Assembly (NCBI RefSeq): GCF_017876755.1
Contig: NZ_JAGIOO010000001.1
Location: 9,223,786 to 9,287,785, forward strand
DNA: 64,000 bases
Source of the DNA: Crossiella equi
GTDB taxonomy: Bacteria; Actinomycetota; Actinomycetes; Mycobacteriales; Pseudonocardiaceae
Direction: 5' to 3'
Shown here: positions 52,155-62,166 of the stretch, one piece after another
How positions within the stretch are numbered: position 1 is the stretch's first letter
How the letters are laid out: each line of letters begins with the position of its first letter
The notes under the pieces: generated by a model
The model's input: the letters and a program-made list of their open reading frames with translations, nothing else
What the model was told of the DNA's origin: nothing
Database searches by the model: none
Program-made: the position numbers and the translations under genes

Positions 52155-54490
52155 AGTTCACCGACGGCTACTGGCTGATGCGCCCCGGCGTGCACGCCGA
52201 CTACCCGGTGCGCGCGCACGACCTCACCGCCGGGCCGGGCACGCTGGTGGCGCACGCGCCGGCCCACCCGATCCGCCACCGCGGCGACCTGCTGCGCGGC
52301 CCGGTGGTCACGGTGACGCTGACCGCGCCGATGCCCGGCGTCATCGGCGTCACCATCACCCACTTCGCCGGCGAGCAGCCCCGGCAGCCGCGCTTCGAGC
52401 TGGCCACCGGGGAGGGGGACTGGAACTCGGTGTCCATTGGGGAGGAGTCGGCCACCCTGGTCTCCGGCGAGCTGTCCGCGCGGGTCAGCCGCGGCGAGCA
52501 GTGGCGGCTGGACTTCACCGCGGGCGGCCGGGTGCTGACCAGCAGCGGCAGCAAGGCCATGGCCCTGCTGAGCACCGCCGACGGCGAGCACCACGTGCGG
52601 GAGCAGTTGCAGCTGGGCGTCGGCGACCTGGTGTACGGGCTGGGTGAGCGGTTCGGGCCGCTGGTGAAGAACGGCCAGACGGTGGACATCTGGAACGCCG
52701 ACGGCGGCACCGCCAGCGAGCAGGCCTACAAGAACGTGCCCTTCTTCCTGACCAACGCCGGCTACGGCGTCTTCGTCGACCACCCCGGCCTGGTCTCCTT
52801 CGAGGTGGGCTCGGAGGCGGTGTCCCGGGTGCAGTTCAGCGTGCGCGGCCAGTCGCTGACCTACTACCTCATCCACGGCCCCAGCCCCAAGGACATCCTG
52901 CGCCGCTACACCGCGCTGACCGGGCGGCCCGCGCTCCCCCCGGCCTGGTCCTTCGGGCTGTGGCTGTCCACCTCCTTCACCACCGACTACGACGAGCGCA
53001 CGGTCACCGGTTTCCTGGATGGCATGCGCGAGCGGGACCTGCCGCTGAGCGTGTTCCACTTCGACTGCTTCTGGATGCGCGAGCTGCACTGGTGCGATTT
53101 CGAGTGGGACCCGCGCACCTTCCCCGACCCGGTGGGCATGCTGGCCCGGCTCAAGGACCGCGGGCTTCGGGTGTGCGTGTGGATCAACCCCTACATCGCC
53201 CAGCGCTCCCCGCTGTTCGCCGAGGGCCAGGCCAACGGCTACCTGCTGCGCAAGCCCAACGGCGATGTGTGGCAGTGGGACCTGTGGCAGCCCGGCCTGG
53301 CCCTGGTGGACTTCACCAACCCGGCCGCCCGCCGCTGGTACGCGGAGAAGCTGGCCGCGTTGCTGGACCAGGGCGTGGACTGCTTCAAGACCGACTTCGG
53401 CGAGCGGGTGCCCACCGACGTGGTCTACCACGACCGCTCCGACCCCGAGCGGATGCACAACTACTACACCTACCTGTTCAACCGCACCGTCTTCGACCTG
53501 CTGCGCGAACGGCGTGGCGAGGGCGAGGCGGTGGTCTTCGCCCGCTCGGCCACCACCGGCTGCCAGCGGTTCCCGGTGCACTGGGGCGGGGACTGCGAGT
53601 CCACCTTCGCCGCCATGGCCGAGAGCCTGCGCGGCGGGCTGTCCCTGGGGCTGTCCGGCTTCGGCTTCTGGAGCCACGACATCGGCGGGTTCGAGGGCAC
53701 CCCGGACCCGGCGCTGTTCAAGCGCTGGATCGCCTTCGGCCTGCTGTCCTCGCACAGCCGGTTGCACGGCAGCTCCTCCTACCGGGTGCCCTGGCACTTC
53801 GACCAGGAGTCGGTGGCGGTGCTGCGGCTGTTCACCCGGCTCAAGCACCGCCTGATGCCGTACCTGTTCACCGCGGCCGTGCAGGCGCACACCCAGGGCC
53901 TGCCGGTGATGCGGGCGATGGCGCTGGAGTTCCCCGAGGACCCGGCCTGCGCCTACCTGGACCGGCAGTACCTGCTCGGCGGTGATCTGCTGGTGGCGCC
54001 GGTGTTCTCCGCCGACGACGAGCACTCCTACTACCTGCCGCCCGGGGTGTGGACGGACGTGCTGACCGGCGAGACCATCCATGGTGGACGGTGGCTGCGG
54101 CGGCACTTCGACTTCCACTCGCTGCCGCTGCTGGCCCGGCCCGGTTCGGTGATCCCCTTCGGCGCGACCGAGGACCGCCCGGACTACGACTACACCGAGG
54201 GCCTGACCCTGCACCTGCACCAGCTCGCCGACGGCGACCGGGTGCGCACCACCGTCCCGGACCGCACCGGCGCGCCCGCGATCACCTTCGACACCGCGTG
54301 CGCGCACGGCACCGTCATGGTGCGGTCCGATACCGACCACACCGGCTGGCGGGTGCTGCTCACCGGGGTGCGCCGGGTCCAGGCGGTCGACGGCGGCCGG
54401 GTGCTCGAGCACCCGCACGGGACGCTGATCGAGGCGGAGAGCGCGGTGGTCACCGTGGTCCAGGGGAGCGGTGATGATCAAGATCACTGA
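52151..54490 (+). CDS. GH31 alpha-xylosidase-like enzyme (YicI type)
   Basis: A 779-residue enzyme with no signal peptide, so intracellular. The barrel contains FHFDCFWMRE, RVCVWINPYIAQRSPLF, the nucleophile Asp415 in CFKTDFGERVP and the acid/base Asp481 in HWGGDCEST. The segment KTDFGE, rather than the DMNE type of alpha-glucosidases, is typical of YicI-like alpha-xylosidases. It is flanked by the N-terminal beta-sandwich and two C-terminal beta domains. It starts in the stop codon of the permease. It would remove alpha-xylosyl residues from imported xyloglucan pieces, consistent with the shared operator before the GH12 gene. Confidence 0.87.
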   Translation: MKFTDGYWLMRPGVHADYPVRAHDLTAGPGTLVAHAPAHPIRHRGDLLRGPVVTVTLTAPMPGVIGVTITHFAGEQPRQPRFELATGEGDWNSVSIGEESATLVSGELSARVSRGEQWRLDFTAGGRVLTSSGSKAMALLSTADGEHHVREQLQLGVGDLVYGLGERFGPLVKNGQTVDIWNADGGTASEQAYKNVPFFLTNAGYGVFVDHPGLVSFEVGSEAVSRVQFSVRGQSLTYYLIHGPSPKDILRRYTALTGRPALPPAWSFGLWLSTSFTTDYDERTVTGFLDGMRERDLPLSVFHFDCFWMRELHWCDFEWDPRTFPDPVGMLARLKDRGLRVCVWINPYIAQRSPLFAEGQANGYLLRKPNGDVWQWDLWQPGLALVDFTNPAARRWYAEKLAALLDQGVDCFKTDFGERVPTDVVYHDRSDPERMHNYYTYLFNRTVFDLLRERRGEGEAVVFARSATTGCQRFPVHWGGDCESTFAAMAESLRGGLSLGLSGFGFWSHDIGGFEGTPDPALFKRWIAFGLLSSHSRLHGSSSYRVPWHFDQESVAVLRLFTRLKHRLMPYLFTAAVQAHTQGLPVMRAMALEFPEDPACAYLDRQYLLGGDLLVAPVFSADDEHSYYLPPGVWTDVLTGETIHGGRWLRRHFDFHSLPLLARPGSVIPFGATEDRPDYDYTEGLTLHLHQLADGDRVRTTVPDRTGAPAITFDTACAHGTVMVRSDTDHTGWRVLLTGVRRVQAVDGGRVLEHPHGTLIEAESAVVTVVQGSGDDQDH

Positions 54491-55487
54491 CGTGGCCCGG
54501 CACGCCGGGGTCTCGCCGAGCACGGTCTCCTACGTGCTCAGCGGCAAGCGCTCCATCTCGGCGGAGACCGCGCGGCGGGTGGAGGAGAGCATCCGGGTGC
54601 TGGGCTACCGCCCGCACGCCGGGGCGCGGGCGCTGGCCAGCAGCCGGGCCAAGGTGTTCGCGCTGGTGATCCCGTTGCGCAGCGGGGTGTACGTGCCGGT
54701 GATGATGCAGTTCGTGGGCGCGGTGCTGGCCGCGGCCCGCAAGCGCGACCACGACGTGCTGCTGCTGACCCAGGAGGAGGGCGCCGAGGGCCTGCGCCGG
54801 GTGGCCGACTCCGCGCTGGCGGATGCCTTCCTGGTGATGGACGTGCAGCTGCACGACGAGCGGCTGCCGGTGCTGCGCGAGCTCAACCGCCCCTCGGTGC
54901 TGATCGGCTTCCCCGCCGAGGCCACCGGCCTCACCTGTGTTGACCTGGACTTCGCCGCGGCGGGGGAGCGCTGCGTGGCGCACCTGGCCGGGCTCGGGCA
55001 CCGGGAGCTCGCGCTGATCGGCTCCCCGCCGGAGGTCTACGCCCGGGGCACCGGTTTCGCCAGCCGGGTGCACGACGGCGTCCGGGCCGCGGCGCACCGC
55101 TTCGGCGCCCGCGTGTCGGCCTACCCCTGTCCGGATGATCCCGGCGCGGCCCAGGCCCTGGTGCGGACCGTGCTGCGGGAGCGGCCCGGGGTCACCGGCG
55201 TGGTGGTGCACAACGAGTCCGTGCTGGACCCAGTGCTCGCTGAGTTCCGGCGGGCCGGTCTGCGGGTGCCGCAGGAGCTGTCCGTGCTGGCCATCTGCCC
55301 GGACGAACTGGCTGAGCGGGCCGCGGTCCCGCTCACCTCGGTGGCCGTGCCCGCCGAGGAACTGGGGGAGCAGGCGGTGGACCTGCTCTTCAGCAAGCTG
55401 GACGGGCTGCCGGCGCCGTCGGTCACCCTGCTGCCACCCCGCCTCATCCACCGGGCGAGCACCGCGGCCGCCCGCGACCACAGCTGA
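54471..55487 (+). CDS. LacI-family repressor of the ABC/GH31 operon
   Basis: A 338-residue repressor overlapping the end of the GH31 gene by about 20 bases (start GTG 54471 or ATG 54474, with AGGGGAG upstream). The DNA-binding domain is IKITDVARHAGVSPSTVSYV. It is a close paralogue of the LacI protein at 44776, sharing SGKRSIS and the CPDELA segment. Encoded last in the operon, it probably binds TCGAAGCGCTTCGA at 49087 and its near copy at 39999, closing a feedback loop through an imported sugar. Confidence 0.9.
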   Translation: MMIKITDVARHAGVSPSTVSYVLSGKRSISAETARRVEESIRVLGYRPHAGARALASSRAKVFALVIPLRSGVYVPVMMQFVGAVLAAARKRDHDVLLLTQEEGAEGLRRVADSALADAFLVMDVQLHDERLPVLRELNRPSVLIGFPAEATGLTCVDLDFAAAGERCVAHLAGLGHRELALIGSPPEVYARGTGFASRVHDGVRAAAHRFGARVSAYPCPDDPGAAQALVRTVLRERPGVTGVVVHNESVLDPVLAEFRRAGLRVPQELSVLAICPDELAERAAVPLTSVAVPAEELGEQAVDLLFSKLDGLPAPSVTLLPPRLIHRASTAAARDHS

Positions 55488-55515
55488 CCCCACCGTCGAG
55501 TCGAAGGAGTCTCCG

Positions 55516-58494
55516 GTGAAAATCCGCTCATCCCCGTCCGCCCGGCGCGGGCTCACCGCGCTGGTGGCCCTGATCTGCACCGCCGGTCTGCTCGCTCCCG
55601 CCGCCCAGGCGCAGACCGAGTACCCGTTCCGCGATCCGGCGCTGCCGCTGGCCGGCCGGGTCGAGGACCTGCTGGGCCGGCTGACCCTCCAGGAGAAGAT
55701 CTCGCTGCTGCACCAGTACCAGCCCGCCATCCCGCGGCTGGGCGTGCGTTCTTTCAAGACCGGCACCGAGGCGCTGCACGGGATCGCCTGGTCCACCGAC
55801 TTCGCCAGTGGCGGCAAGGTGGTCACCGCGGCCGGAACCGTGTTCCCGCAGGCCATCGGGCTGGCCAGCACCTGGAACCCGGAGCTGGTCAAGCAGGTCG
55901 GCGCGGTGGTGGGCACCGAGGCCCGCGGCTACCATGCGGAGAACCCCGGCGTGTGGGGGCTCCAGCTGTGGGCGCCGGTGGTGAACCTGCTGCGCGATCC
56001 GCGCTGGGGTCGCAACGAGGAGGGCTACTCCGAGGACCCGCACCTGACCGGCGCGATCTCCACCGCTTACGGCTCCGGCATCCAGGGCCCGGACCCGGAC
56101 CGGCTGCGCGCCGCCCCGGTGCTCAAGCACTACCTGGCCAACAACAACGAGGTCCGCCGCGACACCACCTCCTCGAACCTGCCGCCCCGGGTGAAGAAGG
56201 AGTACGAGGAGGCCGCCTTCCGCGCGGCCGTCTCCGCCGACGCGGCCACCGGCGTGATGATGGCCTACAACCTGATCAACGGCCGCCCGGCCACCGCGCA
56301 TGCCGACGCCAACGAGGTGATCCGCTCCTGGACCAAGCGGGAGCTGTTCAACGTCACCGACGCCGGCGGCCCGAACAACCTGGTGCAGTCGCAGAAGTAC
56401 TACGCCGACCGCTCGGAGGCCGACGCCGCCACGCTCAAGGCGGGCGTGGAGAGCTTCACCGTGGACGACACCGACACCAGCAAGACGATCACCGCGGTCA
56501 ACACCGCCCTCTCCCGCGGCCTGATCGCGGTGTCCGACGTGGACACCGCGGTGCGGCGCATCCTGAGCGTGCGCTTCCGCCTCGGCGAGTTCGACCCGGG
56601 CGGCGGGCCCTACGGCGGCATCACCAAGGACGTGGTGAACAGCCCCGAGCACCGTGCGCTCAACCGCCGGGTGGCCGCGGAGGCCATGGTGCTGCTGAAG
56701 AACGACCGCGGGGTGCTCCCGCTCGACCCGCGGCGCACCACGAAGCTCGCGGTGGTCGGCCCGCTGGCCGACACCCTCTACACCGACTGGTACTCCGGCG
56801 CGCTGCCGTACCGGGTGACCCCGCGCCAGGGCCTGGCTGACCGGCTCGGCCCCGGTGGCCAGGTGCGCGCCAGCGAGGGCGTGGACCGGATCGCGCTGCG
56901 CGCCCCGAACGGCCGCTACGTCACCGCCCCCGCCGACGGGACCGCGCTGACCGCCTCCGGCAGCAGCGCCGGCACCGCCCAGCAGCTGGACGCCTTCGAC
57001 TGGGGCGAGGGTGTGCTGGCCCTGCGCGCCGCGGCCAACCGCAAGTACGTCTCCTACTCCGGCGGCGCGCTGGTGGCCAACGCCGAGCAGCCGCACGGCT
57101 GGTACGTGCAGCAGCAGTTCAAGCTCCTCCCGCAGGGCGGCGGGCACGTGCTGGAGTACGCGGGCAACGAGACCGGCAGCCCCTGGTTCGGCGACAAGAA
57201 GTACGTCGTGGTGGGCGCGGACGGCAAGCTCAGCGTGAGCGCGGCGACCCCGGCGGCGGCCACCGTGTTCACCAAGGAGGTCGTCAGCAGCGGGGTGGAC
57301 CAGGCCGTGGCGGCGGTGCGCGGGGCGGACGCCGCGGTGGTCGTGGTGGGCAGCATGCCGTTCATCAGCGGCCGCGAGGACGACGACCGCCAGGACCTGA
57401 ACCTGGCCCCCGGGCAGCAGAAGCTGGTCGAGGCGGTGCGGGCGGCCAACCCGAACACCGTGGTGGTGCTGGAGAACAGCTACCCGACCTCGATCAACTG
57501 GATCCAGCAGCACGTGCCCGCGGTGCTGTGGACTTCCCACGCCGGCGCGGAGACCGGCAACGCGCTGGCCGACGTGCTCTTCGGCGCGCACAACCCGACC
57601 GGGCGGCTCACCCAGACCTGGTACCGCTCCGAGGCGGACCTGCCGAGCATCCTGGACTACGACATCGTCAAGAACGACCGCACCTACCAGTACTTCCGCG
57701 GCACCCCGCTCTACCCCTTCGGCCACGGCCTGTCCTACACCAGCTTCGCCTACCGGGACCTGCGGCTGAGCCAGTCCTCGATCCCCGGCGACGGCCAGAC
57801 CGAGGTCAGCGTGCAGGTCACCAACACCGGGGCCCGGGCGGGGGAGGAGACCGTCCAGCTCTACACCCACCAGCGCGCCTCCCGGGACAAGCAGCCGCTG
57901 CGGCAGCTGCGCGGGTTCCAGAAGGTGCGGCTCAACCCGGGTGAGACCAAGACCGTGCGGCTCACCCTGCGCGCCGCCGACCTCGCGCACTGGGACGTCA
58001 CCCGCAACCGCTGGGTGGTGGAGTCCAGCGCACACGAGATCATGGTCGGATCGTCCTCGGTGGACATCCGCCGCCGTGGCACGCTGACCGTGCGCGGGGA
58101 GAGCATCCCGGCGCGCGAGCTGACCGGACCGGTGCGCGCGATCGACTTCGACGACTACCGCGGGGTCGACCTGGTCGATGAGAGCAAGGCCCGCGGGGAC
58201 GCGGTCGGCGGCTCGGCCGGGGACTGGCTCAAGTTCGCCGGGGTCAGGCTGAACCCCGGAGCGAGGACCTTCACCGCGGCGGTGTCCCGGGCCGCGCCCG
58301 GCGAGACCACGGTGCGGCTGCGGCTGGACGATCCGGTGCGCGGCCCGGTGATCGGCACCGCGACCGTGCCCAGCACCGGCGACGTCTACCGGTACACCAC
58401 GATCACCGCGCCGCTGCGGGCCGCGGCCGGGCACCGGGACGTCTACCTGGTCTTCGGTGGCGACCTGCGGATCAGTTCACTGTCGGTGCGCTGA
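55516..58494 (+). CDS. Secreted GH3 beta-glycosidase with internal trefoil-like insert and CBM6-like tail
   Basis: A 992-residue secreted enzyme (signal 1-32). The GH3 barrel includes KTGTEALHGIAW, WAPVVNLLRDPRWGRNEEGYSEDP and PVLKHYLANNNE, with the nucleophile most likely Asp282 in NVTDAGG. The second domain has AAEAMVLLKND. Between its halves is an insert (about 455-575: RIALRAPNGRYVTAP ... LRAAANRKYVS) resembling fascin or ricin-like trefoils. A fibronectin III-like domain (about 755-850) and a CBM6-like C terminus follow. Similar plant-type GH3 proteins are beta-xylosidases or arabinofuranosidases. GTG 55516 follows AAGGAGT; the LacI gene ends 28 bases earlier. Confidence 0.85.
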   Translation: MKIRSSPSARRGLTALVALICTAGLLAPAAQAQTEYPFRDPALPLAGRVEDLLGRLTLQEKISLLHQYQPAIPRLGVRSFKTGTEALHGIAWSTDFASGGKVVTAAGTVFPQAIGLASTWNPELVKQVGAVVGTEARGYHAENPGVWGLQLWAPVVNLLRDPRWGRNEEGYSEDPHLTGAISTAYGSGIQGPDPDRLRAAPVLKHYLANNNEVRRDTTSSNLPPRVKKEYEEAAFRAAVSADAATGVMMAYNLINGRPATAHADANEVIRSWTKRELFNVTDAGGPNNLVQSQKYYADRSEADAATLKAGVESFTVDDTDTSKTITAVNTALSRGLIAVSDVDTAVRRILSVRFRLGEFDPGGGPYGGITKDVVNSPEHRALNRRVAAEAMVLLKNDRGVLPLDPRRTTKLAVVGPLADTLYTDWYSGALPYRVTPRQGLADRLGPGGQVRASEGVDRIALRAPNGRYVTAPADGTALTASGSSAGTAQQLDAFDWGEGVLALRAAANRKYVSYSGGALVANAEQPHGWYVQQQFKLLPQGGGHVLEYAGNETGSPWFGDKKYVVVGADGKLSVSAATPAAATVFTKEVVSSGVDQAVAAVRGADAAVVVVGSMPFISGREDDDRQDLNLAPGQQKLVEAVRAANPNTVVVLENSYPTSINWIQQHVPAVLWTSHAGAETGNALADVLFGAHNPTGRLTQTWYRSEADLPSILDYDIVKNDRTYQYFRGTPLYPFGHGLSYTSFAYRDLRLSQSSIPGDGQTEVSVQVTNTGARAGEETVQLYTHQRASRDKQPLRQLRGFQKVRLNPGETKTVRLTLRAADLAHWDVTRNRWVVESSAHEIMVGSSSVDIRRRGTLTVRGESIPARELTGPVRAIDFDDYRGVDLVDESKARGDAVGGSAGDWLKFAGVRLNPGARTFTAAVSRAAPGETTVRLRLDDPVRGPVIGTATVPSTGDVYRYTTITAPLRAAAGHRDVYLVFGGDLRISSLSVR

Positions 58495-58497
58495 CGG

Positions 58498-58537
58498 CCG
58501 CACCGGTGTGGCGGGGTGAACCGCCACACCGGTGCGG
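58498..58537. terminator. Bidirectional terminator between GH3 and the YtfQ-type operon
   Basis: CCGCACCGGTGTGGCGG and its exact complement (17-base arms, 6-base loop) begin 3 bases after the GH3 stop, between convergent transcription units. Confidence 0.85.
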
Positions 58538-58617
58538 TTCCGCGTCATCCGCGGCCGGCGGGTGCCAGCACCTGCTGCGCACTGGCCCAGCGGGCGCGGC
58601 GAGCGCCCCACCCCGGA

Positions 58618-59607
58618 TCACGCCCCGCCGGAGCGCCCCCGGGCCGGCAGCACCCGTTGCAGGCCGATGAAGGCCAGCAGCAGCACGCCAATCACGATCT
58701 TGGTCCACCAGGAGCTCAGTGTGCCCTGGAAGGAGATCAGGGTCTGGATCGCGCCCAGCACCAGCACCCCGACCACCGACCCGGCCACGTACCCCGCGCC
58801 CCCGGCCAGCAGGGTGCCGCCGATGACCACCGCGGCGATCGCGTCCAGTTCCATGCCCACGGCGTGCAGGCTGTATCCGGAGAGCATGTACAGGCTCAGC
58901 AACAGCCCGGCCAGCGCGGAGCAGAACCCGCTGATCACGTACACCCCCACCTTGACCCGGCCGGTGGGCAGGCCCATCAGCGCGGCCGAGGGCTCGCTGC
59001 CGCCCACGGCGTAGACGGTGCGGCCGAAGCGGGTCAGGTGCAGCACGTAGGCCGCCACCGCCACCACCACCGCGGCGATGAGCACGCTCCAGGTGACCGT
59101 CACCCCGCCGCCCAGTTCGATCGAGGCGGTGGCCAGCGCCCGGAAAGTGGGATCCTTGATGGGCACGGACTCCACGCTGATCACGAAGCACAGGCCGCGG
59201 GCCAGGAACATCCCGGCCAGGGTGACGATGAACGGCGGCAGGTCGAAGTGGTGGATGACCAGGCCCATCAGCAGGCCCAGCACCGAGCCGATGGCCAGCA
59301 CCGCGGCCACCACCAGCGGCATCGGCCAGCCCGCCTGCAACCCGGTTGCGGTGACCACAGTGGACAGTGCCACCACCGAACCGACCGACAGGTCGATGCC
59401 GCCGGTGAGGATGACGAAGGTCATGCCGATGGCCAGCACCAGCAGGAAGGCGTTGTCCACGAACAGGTTGACCAGCACCTGTCCGCTGGCGAAGCCCTCG
59501 TAGGCCAGCGACCCGCCCAGGAAGATCAGCGCGAACAGCGCGTAGGACAGCAGCACGGACCGGAACCGGACCAGCAGCAGGCTCCGGGTGGACCCGGGAG
59601 CGGTCAT
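58618..59607 (-). CDS. Sugar ABC transporter permease, YjfF type
   Basis: A 329-residue permease of the ribose/galactofuranose (CUT2) family, with eight to ten helices and the characteristic FVILTGGIDLSVGSVVAL and VVIGGTLLAGGAGYVAGSVVG motifs. It is the last gene of a four-gene operon and overlaps the previous permease by four bases. The order binding protein, ATPase, permease, permease matches E. coli ytfQ-ytfR-ytfT-yjfF for galactofuranose. The C terminus ends before the bidirectional terminator. Confidence 0.9.
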   Translation of the reverse strand: MTAPGSTRSLLLVRFRSVLLSYALFALIFLGGSLAYEGFASGQVLVNLFVDNAFLLVLAIGMTFVILTGGIDLSVGSVVALSTVVTATGLQAGWPMPLVVAAVLAIGSVLGLLMGLVIHHFDLPPFIVTLAGMFLARGLCFVISVESVPIKDPTFRALATASIELGGGVTVTWSVLIAAVVVAVAAYVLHLTRFGRTVYAVGGSEPSAALMGLPTGRVKVGVYVISGFCSALAGLLLSLYMLSGYSLHAVGMELDAIAAVVIGGTLLAGGAGYVAGSVVGVLVLGAIQTLISFQGTLSSWWTKIVIGVLLLAFIGLQRVLPARGRSGGA

Positions 59608-60611
59608 GGCGTCGCCACCTCCTCGGTGCGGGCGCGGGTGGGCCGGCGCAGCAGCGCGCGAACTTTGGGCGCCTGCGCCAGGCACACCGCGATCACCACC
59701 ACCGCCTTGAACACCAGCGTGACCTCCGGGGCCACGCCGATGCTGTAGACGGTGGTGGTCAGGGTCTGGATGATCAGCGCGCCGAGCAGGGTGCCGGCCA
59801 GGGAGTAGCGGCCGCCGGTGAGCGCGGTGCCGCCGATGACCACGGCCAGAATCGCGTCCATCTCGATCCACAGCCCGGCGTTGTTGGCATCCGCGGCGCT
59901 GACGTTGGAGCTGATCATCAGCCCGGCCACCCCGGCGCACAGCGCGGCGAAGGCGTAGCAGGTCCAGATGATCCGGCGGGAGCGGATCCCGGCCAGCCTG
60001 CTCGCCTCCGGGTTCACCCCGACCGACTCGATCAGCAGCCCCAGCGCGGTCCGCCGGGTCAGCAGCGTGACCGCGAGCAGCGCCGCGCCGCTGAGCAGGA
60101 TGGACACCGGCAGCACCAGGTAGCCCGCGCCGACCTGGCGGTAGAAGGCGTTGTCCACGGTGACGATCTGACCCTCGGTGAGCAGCATGGCCAGGCCCCG
60201 GCCCGCGGTCATCAGCACCAGCGTGGCGATGATCGGCTGGATGCCCAGCACCGCCACCAGGAAACCGTTCCACAGCCCGAGCGCCAGGCACAGCCCGAGC
60301 GCCAGCGCCATCCCGGTGACCGCGCTGGCCGCGCTGCCCGGATCGGCCGCACCGGCCAGGTGCGTGCAGGTGACCGCGCCCGCGATGGCCGCCACCGCGC
60401 CCACCGAGAGGTCCACGCCGCGGGTGGCGATGACCAGGGTCATGCCCAGGGCGACCAGCAGCGTGGGCGCGCCGTTCTTGAGGATGTCGACCAGGCTGCC
60501 GTAGAGGTGCCCGTCCTGCAGCCGCAGCACGAAGAAGCCCGGCGCGAACACCAGGTTCAGCGCCAGCAGCGCGGCCAGGGCCAGCAGTGGCCAGCGAAGG
60601 CGGGAGCTCAT
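59604..60611 (-). CDS. Sugar ABC transporter permease, YtfT type
   Basis: A 335-residue CUT2 permease with the motifs VIATRGVDLSVGAVAAIAGA and VVIGGTALTGGRYSLAGTLLG. It starts in the stop codon of the ATPase gene and ends in the start of the YjfF-type permease, so the proteins are made together. The two permeases form the channel as a heterodimer. The substrate is probably a furanose sugar such as galactofuranose or arabinofuranose. Confidence 0.9.
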   Translation of the reverse strand: MSSRLRWPLLALAALLALNLVFAPGFFVLRLQDGHLYGSLVDILKNGAPTLLVALGMTLVIATRGVDLSVGAVAAIAGAVTCTHLAGAADPGSAASAVTGMALALGLCLALGLWNGFLVAVLGIQPIIATLVLMTAGRGLAMLLTEGQIVTVDNAFYRQVGAGYLVLPVSILLSGAALLAVTLLTRRTALGLLIESVGVNPEASRLAGIRSRRIIWTCYAFAALCAGVAGLMISSNVSAADANNAGLWIEMDAILAVVIGGTALTGGRYSLAGTLLGALIIQTLTTTVYSIGVAPEVTLVFKAVVVIAVCLAQAPKVRALLRRPTRARTEEVATP

Positions 60612-62140
60612 GACGCCGCCCGTTCCGCCGCGCCACCGGCGATCAGCTCGACCACCTCGTCCACAGTGGCGGAAGCCCCGTCCAGTTCGGCCACCTTGTG
60701 CCGGTCCCGCAGCACCACCACCCGGTCGGCCAGCCGGACCACCTCCTCCAGCTCGGCGGAGATGAACAGCACCGCCACCCCCTCGGCGGCCAGTTCGGTG
60801 ACCAGCCGCTGGATCTGTGCCTTGGCCCCCACGTCGATGCCGCGGGTCGGCTCGTCCAGGACCAGCAGCCGCGGTTCGGTGACCAGCCAGCGCGCCAGCA
60901 GCACCTTCTGCTGGTTGCCGCCGGAGAGCCGGCCCACCGGGGTTTCCGGGTTCGCCGGGCGGATGTCCAGGGCCGTCAGGTACTTGGCCACCAGCTCGTC
61001 CTGGGTCCGGCGGGACAGCGGCCGGGCCCAGCCGCGGGCGGCCTGCAGCGCGAGCACCAGGTTCTCCCGGACGCTGAGCTCGGCCACCAGGCCCTCGGCC
61101 TTGCGGTCCTCGGAGCAGAAGGCGATCCCGGCCTCGATCGCGGCCCGGGACCCGCGCCGCAGCGGCCTGCCGTCCACCAGCATCCGGCCGGAGTCCGGGC
61201 GGTCCGCCCCGGCCAGCAGCCGGGCCAGTTCAGTGCGCCCGGAACCGAGCAGCCCGGCCAGCCCGACGATCTCCCCGGCCCGGATCTCCAGGTCGAACGG
61301 CGCGATCGCGCCCCGGCGGCCCAGGCCCTCCGCCCGCAGCAGGGTGGGCGCGGTGGGCCGGGCCTGGTGCGCGGCGCACTCGAGCTCGGCCAGCGCGCCG
61401 AGCTCGCGGCCCAACATCGCCGCGACCAGGTCACGCCGGTCCAGCTCGGTGGCGCGGTGCTCACCGACCAGGCGGCCGTTGCGCAGCACGGTCAGCCGGT
61501 CGGCGATCGCGTAGACCTGGTCCAGGAAGTGTGAGACGAACAGGACGGCCACCCCGTCGGCGCGCAGCACCCGGATGATCCGGAACAGCTCGGCCACCTC
61601 GTCGGTGTCCAGGCTGGAGGTGGGCTCGTCCAGCACCAGGACCCGGCAGTCAACCGCGATCGCGCGGGTGATCGCGACCAGCTGCTGCACCGCGATCGGG
61701 TGACTGCCCAGCGCCGAGGCCGGGTCGATGTCCAACCCGATGCGGGCCAGCAGCTCGGTGGCCCTGGCCCGCATGGCGCGGCCGTCGATGCGGCCGAACC
61801 GGCGCGGTTCCCGGCCCAGCAGGATGTTCTCCGCCACGGTCAGGTTCGGGCACAGGTTCACCTCCTGGTACACGGTGCTGATCCCGGCCCGCTGCGCCTG
61901 CGCGGGCGAGGAGAAGGACACCTCGGCGCCGTCCAGGCGGACCCGGCCCGCGTCCGGGGTGTGCACCCCGGTGAGGGTCTTGATCAGGGTGGACTTGCCC
62001 GCGCCGTTCTCGCCCATCAGCGCGTGCACCTCGCCGGGGAACAGCCGGAAGTCCACCCCTTGCAGGGCCTTCACCCCGGGGAAGGAGAGGGAGATCCCGC
62101 GCATGTCGACCACCGGCCGCGCGGTCGGGGACTCGGTCAT
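60608..62140 (-). CDS. Sugar ABC transporter ATPase with two nucleotide-binding domains (YtfR type)
   Basis: A 510-residue protein with two ABC domains, as in RbsA and YtfR. The first has Walker A GENGAGKST and Walker B VLVLDEPTSSLD; the second has GSGRTELARLL in place of Walker A, the signature LSGGNQQK and Walker B LLVLDEPTRGID. The degenerate second P-loop is normal for the family. The ATG at 62140 lies 26 bases after the binding-protein stop. It powers the two downstream permeases. Confidence 0.94.
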   Translation of the reverse strand: MTESPTARPVVDMRGISLSFPGVKALQGVDFRLFPGEVHALMGENGAGKSTLIKTLTGVHTPDAGRVRLDGAEVSFSSPAQAQRAGISTVYQEVNLCPNLTVAENILLGREPRRFGRIDGRAMRARATELLARIGLDIDPASALGSHPIAVQQLVAITRAIAVDCRVLVLDEPTSSLDTDEVAELFRIIRVLRADGVAVLFVSHFLDQVYAIADRLTVLRNGRLVGEHRATELDRRDLVAAMLGRELGALAELECAAHQARPTAPTLLRAEGLGRRGAIAPFDLEIRAGEIVGLAGLLGSGRTELARLLAGADRPDSGRMLVDGRPLRRGSRAAIEAGIAFCSEDRKAEGLVAELSVRENLVLALQAARGWARPLSRRTQDELVAKYLTALDIRPANPETPVGRLSGGNQQKVLLARWLVTEPRLLVLDEPTRGIDVGAKAQIQRLVTELAAEGVAVLFISAELEEVVRLADRVVVLRDRHKVAELDGASATVDEVVELIAGGAAERAAS

Positions 62141-62166
62141 GATCGCGCCTTCGCCGCCCGCGCCGC

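Noticed and set aside
51788-54523. A 911-codon minus-strand frame opposite GH31
   Set aside because: Antisense of a gene with intact catalytic motifs; composition is of the shadow type.
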